64,000 bases of DNA from Rhodospirillales bacterium. Its GTDB lineage: Bacteria > Pseudomonadota > Alphaproteobacteria > Micavibrionales > Micavibrionaceae. The stretch is taken from NCBI GenBank assembly GCA_023898765.1, contig CP060238.1, positions 930,001 through 994,000 on the forward strand, in the 5' to 3' direction. Below the pieces are notes generated by a model, which was not told where the DNA came from, did not search any database, and saw only the letters and a list, made by a program, of their open reading frames with translations. Below, in pieces: positions 8,527 to 15,882 of this stretch. Numbering within the stretch: position 1 is the stretch's first letter; each line of letters opens with the position of its first letter. The position numbers and the translations under genes were made by a program.

Positions 8527-9881
8527 TTGATGTTTCCGCATTTGTAAAATCCTTGAAGGCAAAGCCCGTCGCCGTTTTCGGGCTGGGGGTGTCCGGCCTG
8601 TCTGTCGTGAGGGCGCTTCTTCAGGGCGGCGCGCAGGTCGTTGCATGGGATGACGATCCGGAGGGGCGCCGGCAGGCCGAAGAGATCGGGGCCGTTTTAA
8701 AAGAGGATATATCGGAATGCGCCGCTTTGGTTTTATCGCCGGGGGTGCCGCTCCATTTTCCCGCGCCGCACCCGGTCGTCGAAAAAGCGAGGGCACTGGG
8801 GATCGAGATTTTGGGCGATCTTGAAATCCTGCATCGCGCGGACCTGTCGCGAAAAATAATCGGAATTACGGGCACGAACGGAAAATCGACGACAACGGCC
8901 CTGCTCCATCATATTTTCAAAACCGGCGGGATCGGCTGTACAATGGGCGGGAATATCGGCACGGCCATTCTGGATACGGACCTGCCTGAAAAAGACGGGT
9001 GCTTTTTGCTGGAAATTTCTTCTTACCAGATGGATTTGTGCCCGGATTTTCGTCCTGATGTTTCCGTTTTCCTGAATATTTCCCCGGACCATATCGACCG
9101 GCACGGCACGCTGGAAAAATACGTAGAGGCCAAGGCCCGGATTTTCGAAGGAAAGGGCGTGGGGGTTTGCAGCGTGGACGATGCGCATAGCCGCCTTGTT
9201 TATGAAAGGGTGCGGGAGCGGGGAGAGCGGACAATGATTCCCGTTTCCGTCGAACAAGAGGTGGAGGGCGGCATTTTTGTGCGCGGCGGTGTGTTGATAG
9301 ACGACCGCAGCGGCGGGCAAAAAGAGGTTGGAAAGATTGAAGGGCTGGAGACATTGCGCGGGGCGCATAACTATCAGAATATTTGCGCGGCTTACGGTGT
9401 TTCCTGCCAGTTCGGGGTTGGTGCGGACCTGTTTCTGAAGGCGCTGAAGACCTATCCCGGCCTGCCGCACAGGCAATATCTGGCGCGCAGGATCGGCGGC
9501 GTTTCCTATATAAACGACAGCAAGGCGACGAATGCGCAGGCGGCCGAAAAAGCGCTGGGCTGTTATGACGATATTTACTGGATCGCCGGCGGTCTTGCCA
9601 AAGACGGGGGGCTTGAAGGGCTGGAGCCGTACGCGGATAAAATTCGCCATGCCTATCTGATCGGGGCGGCGGCGGAAGACTTTTCCGTCTGGATGGAGAA
9701 GAACAAGATCCCTTATTGCCTCAATAAAACGTTGGACTCGGCCTTGCCGGAAGCGCATAAAGCGGCGCAGGCGGCCGGAAAGGGGACGGTTCTTCTGGCG
9801 CCGGCCTGCGCGTCATGGGATCAGTTCCGCAGCTATGAGAAGCGCGGCGACTTGTTTATGGCCTTGGTGGAGAAATTATGA
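8523..9881 (+). CDS. murD: UDP-MurNAc-L-alanine:D-glutamate ligase MurD
   Basis: Cytoplasmic Mur ligase of 452 residues that adds D-glutamate. The N-terminal Rossmann-like domain begins VAVFGLGVSGLSVVRALL, the ATP loop is GTNGKSTTT, the conserved LEISSYQMD follows, and the C-terminal domain carries NDSKATNAQA and LLAPACASWDQF, both diagnostic for MurD. Four-base overlaps join it to mraY upstream and ftsW downstream. Confidence 0.98.
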   Translation: MIDVSAFVKSLKAKPVAVFGLGVSGLSVVRALLQGGAQVVAWDDDPEGRRQAEEIGAVLKEDISECAALVLSPGVPLHFPAPHPVVEKARALGIEILGDLEILHRADLSRKIIGITGTNGKSTTTALLHHIFKTGGIGCTMGGNIGTAILDTDLPEKDGCFLLEISSYQMDLCPDFRPDVSVFLNISPDHIDRHGTLEKYVEAKARIFEGKGVGVCSVDDAHSRLVYERVRERGERTMIPVSVEQEVEGGIFVRGGVLIDDRSGGQKEVGKIEGLETLRGAHNYQNICAAYGVSCQFGVGADLFLKALKTYPGLPHRQYLARRIGGVSYINDSKATNAQAAEKALGCYDDIYWIAGGLAKDGGLEGLEPYADKIRHAYLIGAAAEDFSVWMEKNKIPYCLNKTLDSALPEAHKAAQAAGKGTVLLAPACASWDQFRSYEKRGDLFMALVEKL

Positions 9882-11038
9882 GCATGTTTCAGCGCACAGA
9901 CCATTCTTTTCTCGGCCGCTGGTGGTGGACGGTGGACCGGCGCATGCTGGCCGTTCTTCTGGTCATTATCGTTTTTGGCATGGCGCTGGTGGCGACGGCC
10001 AGTCCGCCTGTGGCGCTGCGGATCGGCGCGCCGCAATATCATTTCGTCTTTCGTCACTTTGTTTTGCTTGTGCCTTCTCTGGCCGTGCTGTTTTTGTTTT
10101 CGATGATGAATCTTCGCCTGCTTCGGCGGAGCGCGTTTCTCGTTCTGGGCGGCGGCATGATCGCGATGGTTCTGGTTTTGATTTTCGGCGAGGAAGTCAA
10201 AGGGGCGCAGCGGTGGCTTCCTCTTTTCGGTTTTTCCCTTCAGCCCAGCGAGTTTGTAAAGCCCGCTTTTATCCTTGTCGCGGCATGGTTTATGAGTTCC
10301 GGGCGCGAAGAGTCCGGTTTCTCGGGCATGAAAGTGGCGTGCGGGCTTTATGCCGCCGTGCTCGGGTTGCTTCTGATGCAGCCGGATATGGGGATGAGTT
10401 TCGTGGTAACGGCCTGCTTTCTCGGCCTGATTTTCTTTGCGGGGATTCCGCTGCGCTGGATTGTCTTGCTTTGCGGCGCGCTTGTGGCGGCGTCCGTCTT
10501 TGCCTATTTCAGTTTTTCCCATGTGCACAGCCGGGTCGATCGTTTCCTTCATCCGGAAGGCAGCGACACCTATCAGGTTGACCGGTCTTTGGAGGCCTTT
10601 CAAAGCGGCGGCTTTTTCGGGACGGGGCCGGGGCAGGGCAGCGTGAAGCTTTCCCTTCCCGATGCGCATGCGGATTTTATTTTTTCGGTTGCGGGGGAAG
10701 AGCTTGGGCTTTTCTTTGTCGTTATTCTGATTGCGCTTTATGCTTATGTTCTGATACGGGGATTTAACCGGATCATGGACAGCGACGATCTTTTTGTTGT
10801 TTTGGCCACCGGCGGGCTTTTATGCATGTTCGGGCTTCAGGCGTTGATTCATATGGGATCTGCGCTGCATTTGCTCCCGGCCAAGGGGATGACCCTGCCT
10901 TTTGTCAGTTACGGCGGTTCATCCCTCTTGTCGATGTCCATGGCAATGGGTATGGTCTTAGCCTTGACAAGACGGCAGGCAAAATCGGGTATCGCGCGGG
11001 GGGGATTATCCCTCCGCGGCATCGGAGGAAAAGAGTGA
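9878..11038 (+). CDS. ftsW: Septal peptidoglycan glycosyltransferase FtsW
   Basis: SEDS-family polymerase of 386 residues that partners FtsI at the septum. It is strongly hydrophobic with about ten spans. Recognisable blocks are GAQRWL followed by LQPSEFVKPAFI, then LLMQPDMG (containing the essential Asp), and the C-terminal LPFVSYGGSSLLS. The rod-complex paralogue RodA lies at 48972-50105, so the window holds both SEDS proteins. It overlaps murD by 4 bases and murG by 4 bases. Confidence 0.97.
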   Translation: MSMFQRTDHSFLGRWWWTVDRRMLAVLLVIIVFGMALVATASPPVALRIGAPQYHFVFRHFVLLVPSLAVLFLFSMMNLRLLRRSAFLVLGGGMIAMVLVLIFGEEVKGAQRWLPLFGFSLQPSEFVKPAFILVAAWFMSSGREESGFSGMKVACGLYAAVLGLLLMQPDMGMSFVVTACFLGLIFFAGIPLRWIVLLCGALVAASVFAYFSFSHVHSRVDRFLHPEGSDTYQVDRSLEAFQSGGFFGTGPGQGSVKLSLPDAHADFIFSVAGEELGLFFVVILIALYAYVLIRGFNRIMDSDDLFVVLATGGLLCMFGLQALIHMGSALHLLPAKGMTLPFVSYGGSSLLSMSMAMGMVLALTRRQAKSGIARGGLSLRGIGGKE

Positions 11039-12186
11039 GTACGCAAAGCAAATTGATCCTTTTAAGCGCGGGCGGCACCGGCGGCCATATGTTTCCGGCC
11101 GACGCGCTGGCGCGCGACCTGATCTCCAGAGGGTACCGGGTTGCGCTGGCGAGCGACAGCCGGGGCAAAAAATACGAACCTTTTGCCGGCGGCGTGCCGC
11201 TTTACACCTTAAAGTCGGGCGGTATCGGTTCGGGGGTTTTGAGCAAGATAAAATCGGTTCTGGCGCTGGGGGTCGGATATCTTCAGGCGAGAAGGCTGAT
11301 GGAGCGCTTACATCCGGCCGTTGTGGTCGGCTTTGGCGGGTATCCCTCCTATCCGGCTGTTTATGCGGCGCAGAAGAAAAAAATTCCGACCATTATTCAT
11401 GAACAGAACGCGGTGATCGGGAAGGCCAACGAATGGCTGGCGCCGCAGGCCGACCGGATTGCGCTGGGCCTGCCGGATATTGAAGGGCTGGAAGACAGCG
11501 ATCTGGTGCGTAGCGTGGTCACGGGAAACCCCGTGCGCCCGGAAATTGCCGCTTTATATAACCAGCCTTATCCGGCCATTGAACAGGACGGCCCGTTGCA
11601 TATTTTTGTGATGGGGGGGTCGCAGGGGGCAAGCGTTTTCAGCGAGGTGTTGCCGGAGGCGTTCTCGAAATTGCCGGACGCTTACAAGGCGCGGCTGAAC
11701 ATTGTCCAGCAATGCCGCGAAGAAGATATTGAAGCGGCGCGCCGCGTCTATGAACAGGCGGGCATCAAGGCCCGGCTGGAGACGTTCTTTACAAATGTGG
11801 CGGAGGAACTCTCTGCGGCGCATCTGGTGATCGCGCGCTCGGGCGCGGGGACAGTGGCGGAAGTCACGACGGCGGGGCGTCCGGCCATTTTCGTGCCCTA
11901 TCCGCATCACAAGGACCAGCAGCAAAAGCGGAATGCGGACGCGGTGGCCGAAAGCGGCGGCGCCTGGGTGATGAGCCAGAACGGCTTTACGGCCGAAGCG
12001 CTCCTGGCGCGCATTGAAACCTTTTTGCAAAATCCGCAAATCCTGTTTCAGGCGGCGGAAGGCGCGCGGACGTGCGGCCGGCCGGATGCTGCACGGAAGC
12101 TGGGCAATCTGGTCACCGCGCTGGCGTCGGGCTGGGACAAAGAGGCCTCCAAGCCTTTTGACCTCACGCAGGGACGGCATGATTAG
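11035..12186 (+). CDS. murG: Lipid II synthase MurG
   Basis: Membrane-associated glycosyltransferase that adds GlcNAc to lipid I to give lipid II. The N-terminal SAGGTGGHMFPA loop, HEQNAVIGKAN and the UDP-GlcNAc-binding block VMGGSQGA plus ARSGAGTVAEVT are clear. The GTG at 11035 overlaps the ftsW stop and has CGGAGGAAAAGA upstream, giving 383 residues; the longer open frame from 10822 is only read-through into ftsW sequence. Downstream, murC is separated by 45 bases that include a repeat. Confidence 0.97.
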   Translation: MSTQSKLILLSAGGTGGHMFPADALARDLISRGYRVALASDSRGKKYEPFAGGVPLYTLKSGGIGSGVLSKIKSVLALGVGYLQARRLMERLHPAVVVGFGGYPSYPAVYAAQKKKIPTIIHEQNAVIGKANEWLAPQADRIALGLPDIEGLEDSDLVRSVVTGNPVRPEIAALYNQPYPAIEQDGPLHIFVMGGSQGASVFSEVLPEAFSKLPDAYKARLNIVQQCREEDIEAARRVYEQAGIKARLETFFTNVAEELSAAHLVIARSGAGTVAEVTTAGRPAIFVPYPHHKDQQQKRNADAVAESGGAWVMSQNGFTAEALLARIETFLQNPQILFQAAEGARTCGRPDAARKLGNLVTALASGWDKEASKPFDLTQGRHD

Positions 12187-12196
12187 GAAGAATGAA

Positions 12197-12227
12197 TTTG
12201 AACCACGAAGGACACTAAGAGATTTAG
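12197..12227 (+). repeat. ACCACGAAGG-type repeat between murG and murC
   Basis: TTGAACCACGAAGGACACTAAGAG fills most of the 45-base gap between murG and murC. It is a member of the same family as 13677-13712, 14353-14380 and a degenerate copy near 53489-53527. It forms the only break in the otherwise overlapping murE-to-murC gene string. Confidence 0.6.
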
Positions 12228-12231
12228 AACA

Positions 12232-13674
12232 ATGCGCGCAATGCCGCTGGATATAGGGACGCTTCATTTCGTCGGGATCGGCGGGATCGGGATGAGCGGG
12301 ATTGCCGAAGTCCTGCATGCGCTGGGCTATAAGGTGCAGGGGTCCGATATTGCCGAAGGGCCGAACGTGGTGCGCCTGCGCGAAAAGGGCATCCGGGTTT
12401 TTGTCGGGCACGAGGCCGCGCATATCAAAGGGGCGTCCATTGTTGTCGTTTCGACGGCGATCAAACCGGACAATCCGGAATTAAAGGCTGCGCGTGAAAA
12501 ACGCATGCCTGTGGTGCGCCGCGCCGAGATGCTGGCGGAGCTTATGCGGCTGAAATGGTCGATCGCGATTGGCGGCACGCACGGGAAAACGACCACGACC
12601 TCGATGGTAGGCGTGATGCTGGAGGAAGCGGGCTATGACCCGACGGTTATCAATGGCGGGATCGTCAACCGTTACGGCACCAACACGCGCCTTGGCGAAG
12701 GCGACTGGATGGTTGTCGAAGCCGACGAGAGCGATGGAACCTTTACAAAGCTTCCGGCGACGGTCGCGGTGGTCACGAATATCGACCCCGAACATATGGA
12801 CCATTACGGTTCTTTTGACGGGGTGAAGGCGGCCTTTCGGACCTTTGTTGAAAATCTCCCTTTTTACGGGTTCGCGGTTCTGTGCTCCGATCATGCGCAG
12901 GTGCAGGCGCTTATCCCCGAGCTGTCGGACCGGCGTGTGGTGACGTACGGGTTTAATCCGCAGGCGGATGTGCGCGCGGAAAATGTCCGCGGCAACGGGG
13001 AAGGAAACATATTCGATGTGCGCTTTGCAGGCTGGATGAACGGCGGGAAGGAAGAAATCCTGCGCGACGTGTTTTTGCCGATGCTGGGGGCGCATAACGT
13101 CCTGAATTCTCTGGCGGCGCTGACGATTGCGCATGAAATGGGCGTGCCCGCGGCGGTCATGAAAACGGCGCTGAAAAACTTCTCCGGTGTGAAGCGCCGC
13201 TTTACGAAGACGGGGGAGGTGCGCGGTATGACCGTCATTGATGATTACGGGCATCATCCGGTCGAAATCATGGCGGTTTTAAAGGCCGCGAGGGAGGCGG
13301 TCAAAGAAAGCGGCGGCAAGGTCATTGCCGTGATGCAACCGCACCGCTATACGCGCCTGTCCGATTTGTTTGATGATTTCTGCACCTGCTTTAACGATGC
13401 CGACAGCGTTTTTATCGCCGATGTCTATCCGGCGGGGGAAGAGCCGATTGACGGCGCGGACAAGGAGCATCTCGCTGCGGGCCTCAAAGAGCGCGGGCAC
13501 AAGGACGCGCATGTGCTGTCTTCGCCGGACGACCTGCCCGGGGCCGTGGCGGCCATCGCCGAAGCAGGGGATTATATCGTGTGCCTCGGCGCGGGGAATA
13601 TCACCGCCTGGGCCTATGCCCTGCCGGCGCAGCTTGAAAAGATTTTTCAGTCTCACGAAAAACAAAGCGCTTGA
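12232..13674 (+). CDS. murC: UDP-MurNAc:L-alanine ligase MurC
   Basis: First Mur ligase of the pathway, 480 residues, adding L-alanine to UDP-MurNAc. It shows the N-terminal HFVGIGGIGMSGIAE nucleotide-binding motif, the ATP loop GGTHGKTTTTS, VVEADESDGTF, and the C-terminal QPHRYTRL block. An alternative ATG at 12241 would shorten it by three residues. A canonical ribosome-binding site is not obvious because the repeat at 12197-12227 occupies the upstream region, perhaps supplying AAGAGA. Confidence 0.97.
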   Translation: MRAMPLDIGTLHFVGIGGIGMSGIAEVLHALGYKVQGSDIAEGPNVVRLREKGIRVFVGHEAAHIKGASIVVVSTAIKPDNPELKAAREKRMPVVRRAEMLAELMRLKWSIAIGGTHGKTTTTSMVGVMLEEAGYDPTVINGGIVNRYGTNTRLGEGDWMVVEADESDGTFTKLPATVAVVTNIDPEHMDHYGSFDGVKAAFRTFVENLPFYGFAVLCSDHAQVQALIPELSDRRVVTYGFNPQADVRAENVRGNGEGNIFDVRFAGWMNGGKEEILRDVFLPMLGAHNVLNSLAALTIAHEMGVPAAVMKTALKNFSGVKRRFTKTGEVRGMTVIDDYGHHPVEIMAVLKAAREAVKESGGKVIAVMQPHRYTRLSDLFDDFCTCFNDADSVFIADVYPAGEEPIDGADKEHLAAGLKERGHKDAHVLSSPDDLPGAVAAIAEAGDYIVCLGAGNITAWAYALPAQLEKIFQSHEKQSA

Positions 13675-13676
13675 GG

Positions 13677-13712
13677 TTTTTGAACCACAGAGACGCAGAG
13701 GCACGGAGGATT
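13677..13712 (+). repeat. ACCACAGAG-type repeat that supplies a Shine-Dalgarno
   Basis: TTTTGAACCACAGAGACGCAGAGG continues into CACGGAGGA. The terminal GGAGG of the repeat lies 7-8 bases before the ATG of the Nudix gene and is its only visible ribosome-binding site. An inverted copy lies at 14353-14380, so the Nudix gene is flanked by inverted repeats of this family. Confidence 0.65.
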
Positions 13713-13717
13713 TGTTA

Positions 13718-14188
13718 ATGTCACATGATATACAATCTGTTCGTGTTGTTGATCTGACGAAAACAGATATTTCCGTGTTTGATAAGAATCTTGCGGACTG
13801 CGTTATCTTAACGCATGACCGTAAGCTTTTATTACAGCAACGTCCTGTAAACTGGGGGCGTTGGGGCGGATGTTTAAATGCTTTTGGCGGTCATGTTGAA
13901 GAAGGTGAGACTATTATGCAAGCGCTGATAAGGGAGTTGAACGAAGAACTTGGCGCACAAGTCCTCGAAGAGGATGTCGTTAATATTGGTGCCGTGAGCG
14001 AAGACTGGACGGGACATAAAGAATTGGTCCATGTCCATTTTTGGCAAGATAGAAATAGGACGATTACAGGGTGCTATGAGGGCGAAGCTGTGCATTATGG
14101 AGATGTCTCGGAAGCATTGAAACATCCCAAAATCATGGATTATACGCGCTGGGCATTACACGAATGTCAAAATCGCGGGTTTTTATAA
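13718..14188 (+). CDS. Nudix hydrolase
   Basis: 156 residues with a perfect Nudix box at about residues 58-80: G-x5-E-x7-RELNEELGA, matching the family consensus that binds magnesium and hydrolyses nucleoside-diphosphate-X compounds. The N-terminal half forms the expected beta-grasp (CVILTHDRKLLLQQRP). Substrate cannot be told. The frame is open upstream into murC sequence, but the ATG at 13718 has GGAGG upstream and starts the family fold. Base composition is clearly more AT-rich than in murC or murB, and the gene is bracketed by repeats, so it looks like an insertion that split murC from murB. Confidence 0.9.
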   Translation: MSHDIQSVRVVDLTKTDISVFDKNLADCVILTHDRKLLLQQRPVNWGRWGGCLNAFGGHVEEGETIMQALIRELNEELGAQVLEEDVVNIGAVSEDWTGHKELVHVHFWQDRNRTITGCYEGEAVHYGDVSEALKHPKIMDYTRWALHECQNRGFL

Positions 14189-14227
14189 TATAGTGATTTG
14201 AGTTAAGAACGGGACATTTTTTATATT

Positions 14228-14309
14228 GTCATTGCCCGAATCCGCGAAGCGGATTCTAGGGCAATCCATAGATTCCCCTAGGATTGGCCCTGCCAATCCG
14301 GGGAATGAC
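14228..14309. repeat. Bipartite palindromic repeat with GTCATT ends
   Basis: An 82-base element whose ends are inverted copies (GTCATT at the left, AATGAC at the right). It holds two hairpins: GTCATTGCCC with GGGCAAT around ATCCGCGAAGCGGAT, then ATTCCCC with GGGGAAT around GGATTGGCCCTGCCAATCC. The architecture equals that of 14432-14495 and 58471-58601. Confidence 0.75.
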
Positions 14310-14352
14310 GGTACAGAAAAAATATTCAATTCCCAAGAAGAACGACTATAAA

Positions 14353-14380
14353 AGAATCTCCGTGTCTCCGTGGTAAAAAC
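14353..14380 (-). repeat. Inverted copy of the ACCACAGAG-type repeat
   Basis: The minus strand reads GTTTTTACCACGGAGACACGG and continues with AGATTCT. It is an imperfect inverted partner of the copy at 13677-13712 on the other side of the Nudix gene. Confidence 0.6.
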
Positions 14381-14431
14381 AAAATGTGCCTATGCAGATA
14401 AGTGTCCTGCCTGCGGTATGTCGTGTTGCTC

Positions 14432-14495
14432 GTCACTCCCGCGAAGGCGGGAGTCCAGGGCCAAAAGGCTGGATGCCCGCCTCTGCGGGCATGAC
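14432..14495. repeat. Bipartite palindromic repeat with GTCA ends
   Basis: GTCACTCCCGC-GAAG-GCGGGAGTCCAG, a short spacer, then CTGGATGCCCGC-CTCT-GCGGGCATGAC. Two perfect 7-base-plus hairpins, with CCAG/CTGG pairing between them and GTCA/TGAC at the outer ends. Confidence 0.8.
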
Positions 14496-14546
14496 GTTTC
14501 AGGCTGTAATCACAGTGTGAAGTCCGCCCAAAAACCCCCTTTCCTT

Positions 14547-14568
14547 TATAGGAAAATTATCCTATAAT
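14547..14568. promoter_or_regulatory. Inverted repeat over a TATAAT box
   Basis: TATAGGA (14547-14553), six bases, TCCTATA (14560-14566) form a perfect 7-base inverted repeat. TATAAT at 14563-14568 overlaps its right arm and is an ideal -10, although the -35 position is poor. This could be an operator-controlled promoter for the 94-residue gene and murB onward. Confidence 0.5.
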
Positions 14569-14605
14569 AGGGGCGGCAGGACCTGAAACCGAAGGAGGCG
14601 ACGTC

Positions 14606-14890
14606 GTGGCAAACGGATGGACGGAAGAAAGAAAACGAAAGCAGGCCGAGGCGATCCGGCGCTGGAAACCCTGGGAAAAATCGACAGGTCCCAAAAGCGA
14701 GGCAGGCAAGGCCCGCGTCAGTCTGAATGCGTGGAAACACGGCATGCGCACCAGGAACCTGCAGGAATATGAGGAACTTTTACGGCTGAATGCAGCCTTT
14801 CTCCAGCAGCTTGGCAGGCTCCGGATCGCGGATGACCGCATGGCGAAGAAAAAGAAACTATTGGAACGTCATGGAAAATCAAATAGATAG
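14606..14890 (+). CDS. Small basic protein with KSTGPKSEAGKAR motif
   Basis: 94 residues, very rich in Lys and Arg. The segment EKSTGPKSEAGKARVSLNAW followed by KHGMRT is a short motif seen in many uncharacterised bacterial and phage-associated proteins (STGP-x-T/S-x-x-GK-x-R-x-S-x-NA-x-KHG); its function is not established and I infer only a possible nucleic-acid contact from its charge. GTG at 14606 has GAAGGAGG 7-8 bases upstream. It sits between the repeat-filled gap and murB, so it may be part of the inserted material. Confidence 0.7.
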   Translation: MANGWTEERKRKQAEAIRRWKPWEKSTGPKSEAGKARVSLNAWKHGMRTRNLQEYEELLRLNAAFLQQLGRLRIADDRMAKKKKLLERHGKSNR

Positions 14891-14928
14891 GTTGAATAGA
14901 AAAGGAAGCACCATCAAACTATTGGGTG

Positions 14929-15882
14929 ATGAAGACGGCTATGCGTAAGGCAAAAACAATATCGGATTCGCTGCCCGAAGTGCGCGGGCGCTACAGCTTT
15001 GACGAACCGTTGGGGCGGAAGAGCTGGTTTGGCTGCGGCGGCAGGGCGGAGGTCCTTTTCAAACCGGCGGATGCAGAGGATCTGATTTCATTTCTCAGAA
15101 ATTGTTCCGGGGATGTGCCCGTTACGGTGCTGGGCGCGCTGTCGAATGTGATTGTGCGCGAGGGCGGTATTCCGGGCGTAACCGTTCGTCTGGGGCGGGC
15201 CTTTGCCGATATTGAAACGGAAGGGGACCTTGTAAAGGCGGGCGCCTTGGCGCTGGATGCCAATGTCGCGCTGGCGGCGGCGGAAGCGGGCATTGCAGGT
15301 CTTGAGTTCTATAGCGGGATTCCCGGCTCTATCGGCGGGGCGCTCAGGATGAATGCAGGCTGCTATGGCCGCGAGACAAAAGATGTTTTGGTAAGGTGCG
15401 AAGCGGTGGACCGGGAAGGGACTCTTCATGTCCTGACACCGGATCAAATGGGTATGACCTACCGTCATACGGAGGCGCCGGAAGATTACATCTTTATTTC
15501 GGCGACGTTTCGGGGACAAAAGGACAAGCCTGAAAAAATTAAGGCACGTATTGCGCAGATTAAACAGCGCCGCGAGGACAGCCAGCCTTTGCGCGAGAAA
15601 ACGGGCGGGTCCACATTCGCCAACCCTTTGCCTGCGGAACTGGTGCAGGCCGGCTTGCCCGAAGATACGAAAGTCTGGCAGCTTATAGAGGACGTCGGCG
15701 GGCGCGGCCTTCGGGTCGGCGGCGCAAAAATGTCTGAAAAACATTGTAACTTTATGATTAACGAAGGGGAGGCGAGCGCCGCCGATCTGGAAGCTTTGGG
15801 CGAGGAAATCCGAAAACGTATTTACGAAACGCATGGAATCAGGCTACGCTGGGAAATCAAAAGGATGGGAGAACGGGCATGA
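14929..15882 (+). CDS. murB: UDP-N-acetylenolpyruvoylglucosamine reductase MurB
   Basis: Flavoenzyme of 317 residues that makes UDP-MurNAc from the enolpyruvyl intermediate using NADPH. The FAD-binding PCMH domain shows GRKSWFGCGGRAEVLFKP, VLGALSNVIVREGG and YSGIPGSIGGALRMNAGCYG; the C-terminal domain has GSTFANP with the catalytic serine and the KHCNFMIN-type block (SEKHCNFMINEGEA). The ATG at 14929 is one of three close starts (GTG 14926, ATG 14929, ATG 14941) with no strong ribosome-binding site. Normally adjacent to murC, it is displaced here by about 1.25 kb. Confidence 0.96.
   Translation: MKTAMRKAKTISDSLPEVRGRYSFDEPLGRKSWFGCGGRAEVLFKPADAEDLISFLRNCSGDVPVTVLGALSNVIVREGGIPGVTVRLGRAFADIETEGDLVKAGALALDANVALAAAEAGIAGLEFYSGIPGSIGGALRMNAGCYGRETKDVLVRCEAVDREGTLHVLTPDQMGMTYRHTEAPEDYIFISATFRGQKDKPEKIKARIAQIKQRREDSQPLREKTGGSTFANPLPAELVQAGLPEDTKVWQLIEDVGGRGLRVGGAKMSEKHCNFMINEGEASAADLEALGEEIRKRIYETHGIRLRWEIKRMGERA

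Larger units (their letters stand above)
14189..14605. other. Repeat-filled gap between the Nudix gene and the 94-residue gene
   Basis: About 400 bases with no supported gene. It contains two full bipartite palindromic elements (14228-14309, 14432-14495), an inverted ACCACGGAG-type repeat (14353-14380), and an inverted repeat overlapping a TATAAT box (14547-14568). The open frame at 14370-14567 is repeat sequence read as protein. Confidence 0.7.

Noticed and set aside
7180..8796. 538-codon minus-strand open frame
   Set aside because: It is an antisense shadow of murF, mraY and murD caused by high GC; composition (His, Arg, Pro and Gln rich) is not protein-like.
10822..11034. Long N-terminal extension of murG
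   Set aside because: The extra residues come from ftsW sequence in another frame; GTG at 11035 has a good ribosome-binding site and gives the family start.
13370..13717. N-terminal extension of the Nudix protein
   Set aside because: It lies within murC in another frame and has no similarity to Nudix proteins; ATG 13718 has GGAGG upstream.
14370..14567. Open frame of 65 codons on the plus strand
   Set aside because: It translates a bipartite palindromic repeat and lacks a ribosome-binding site; the predicted peptide has no hydrophobic core.
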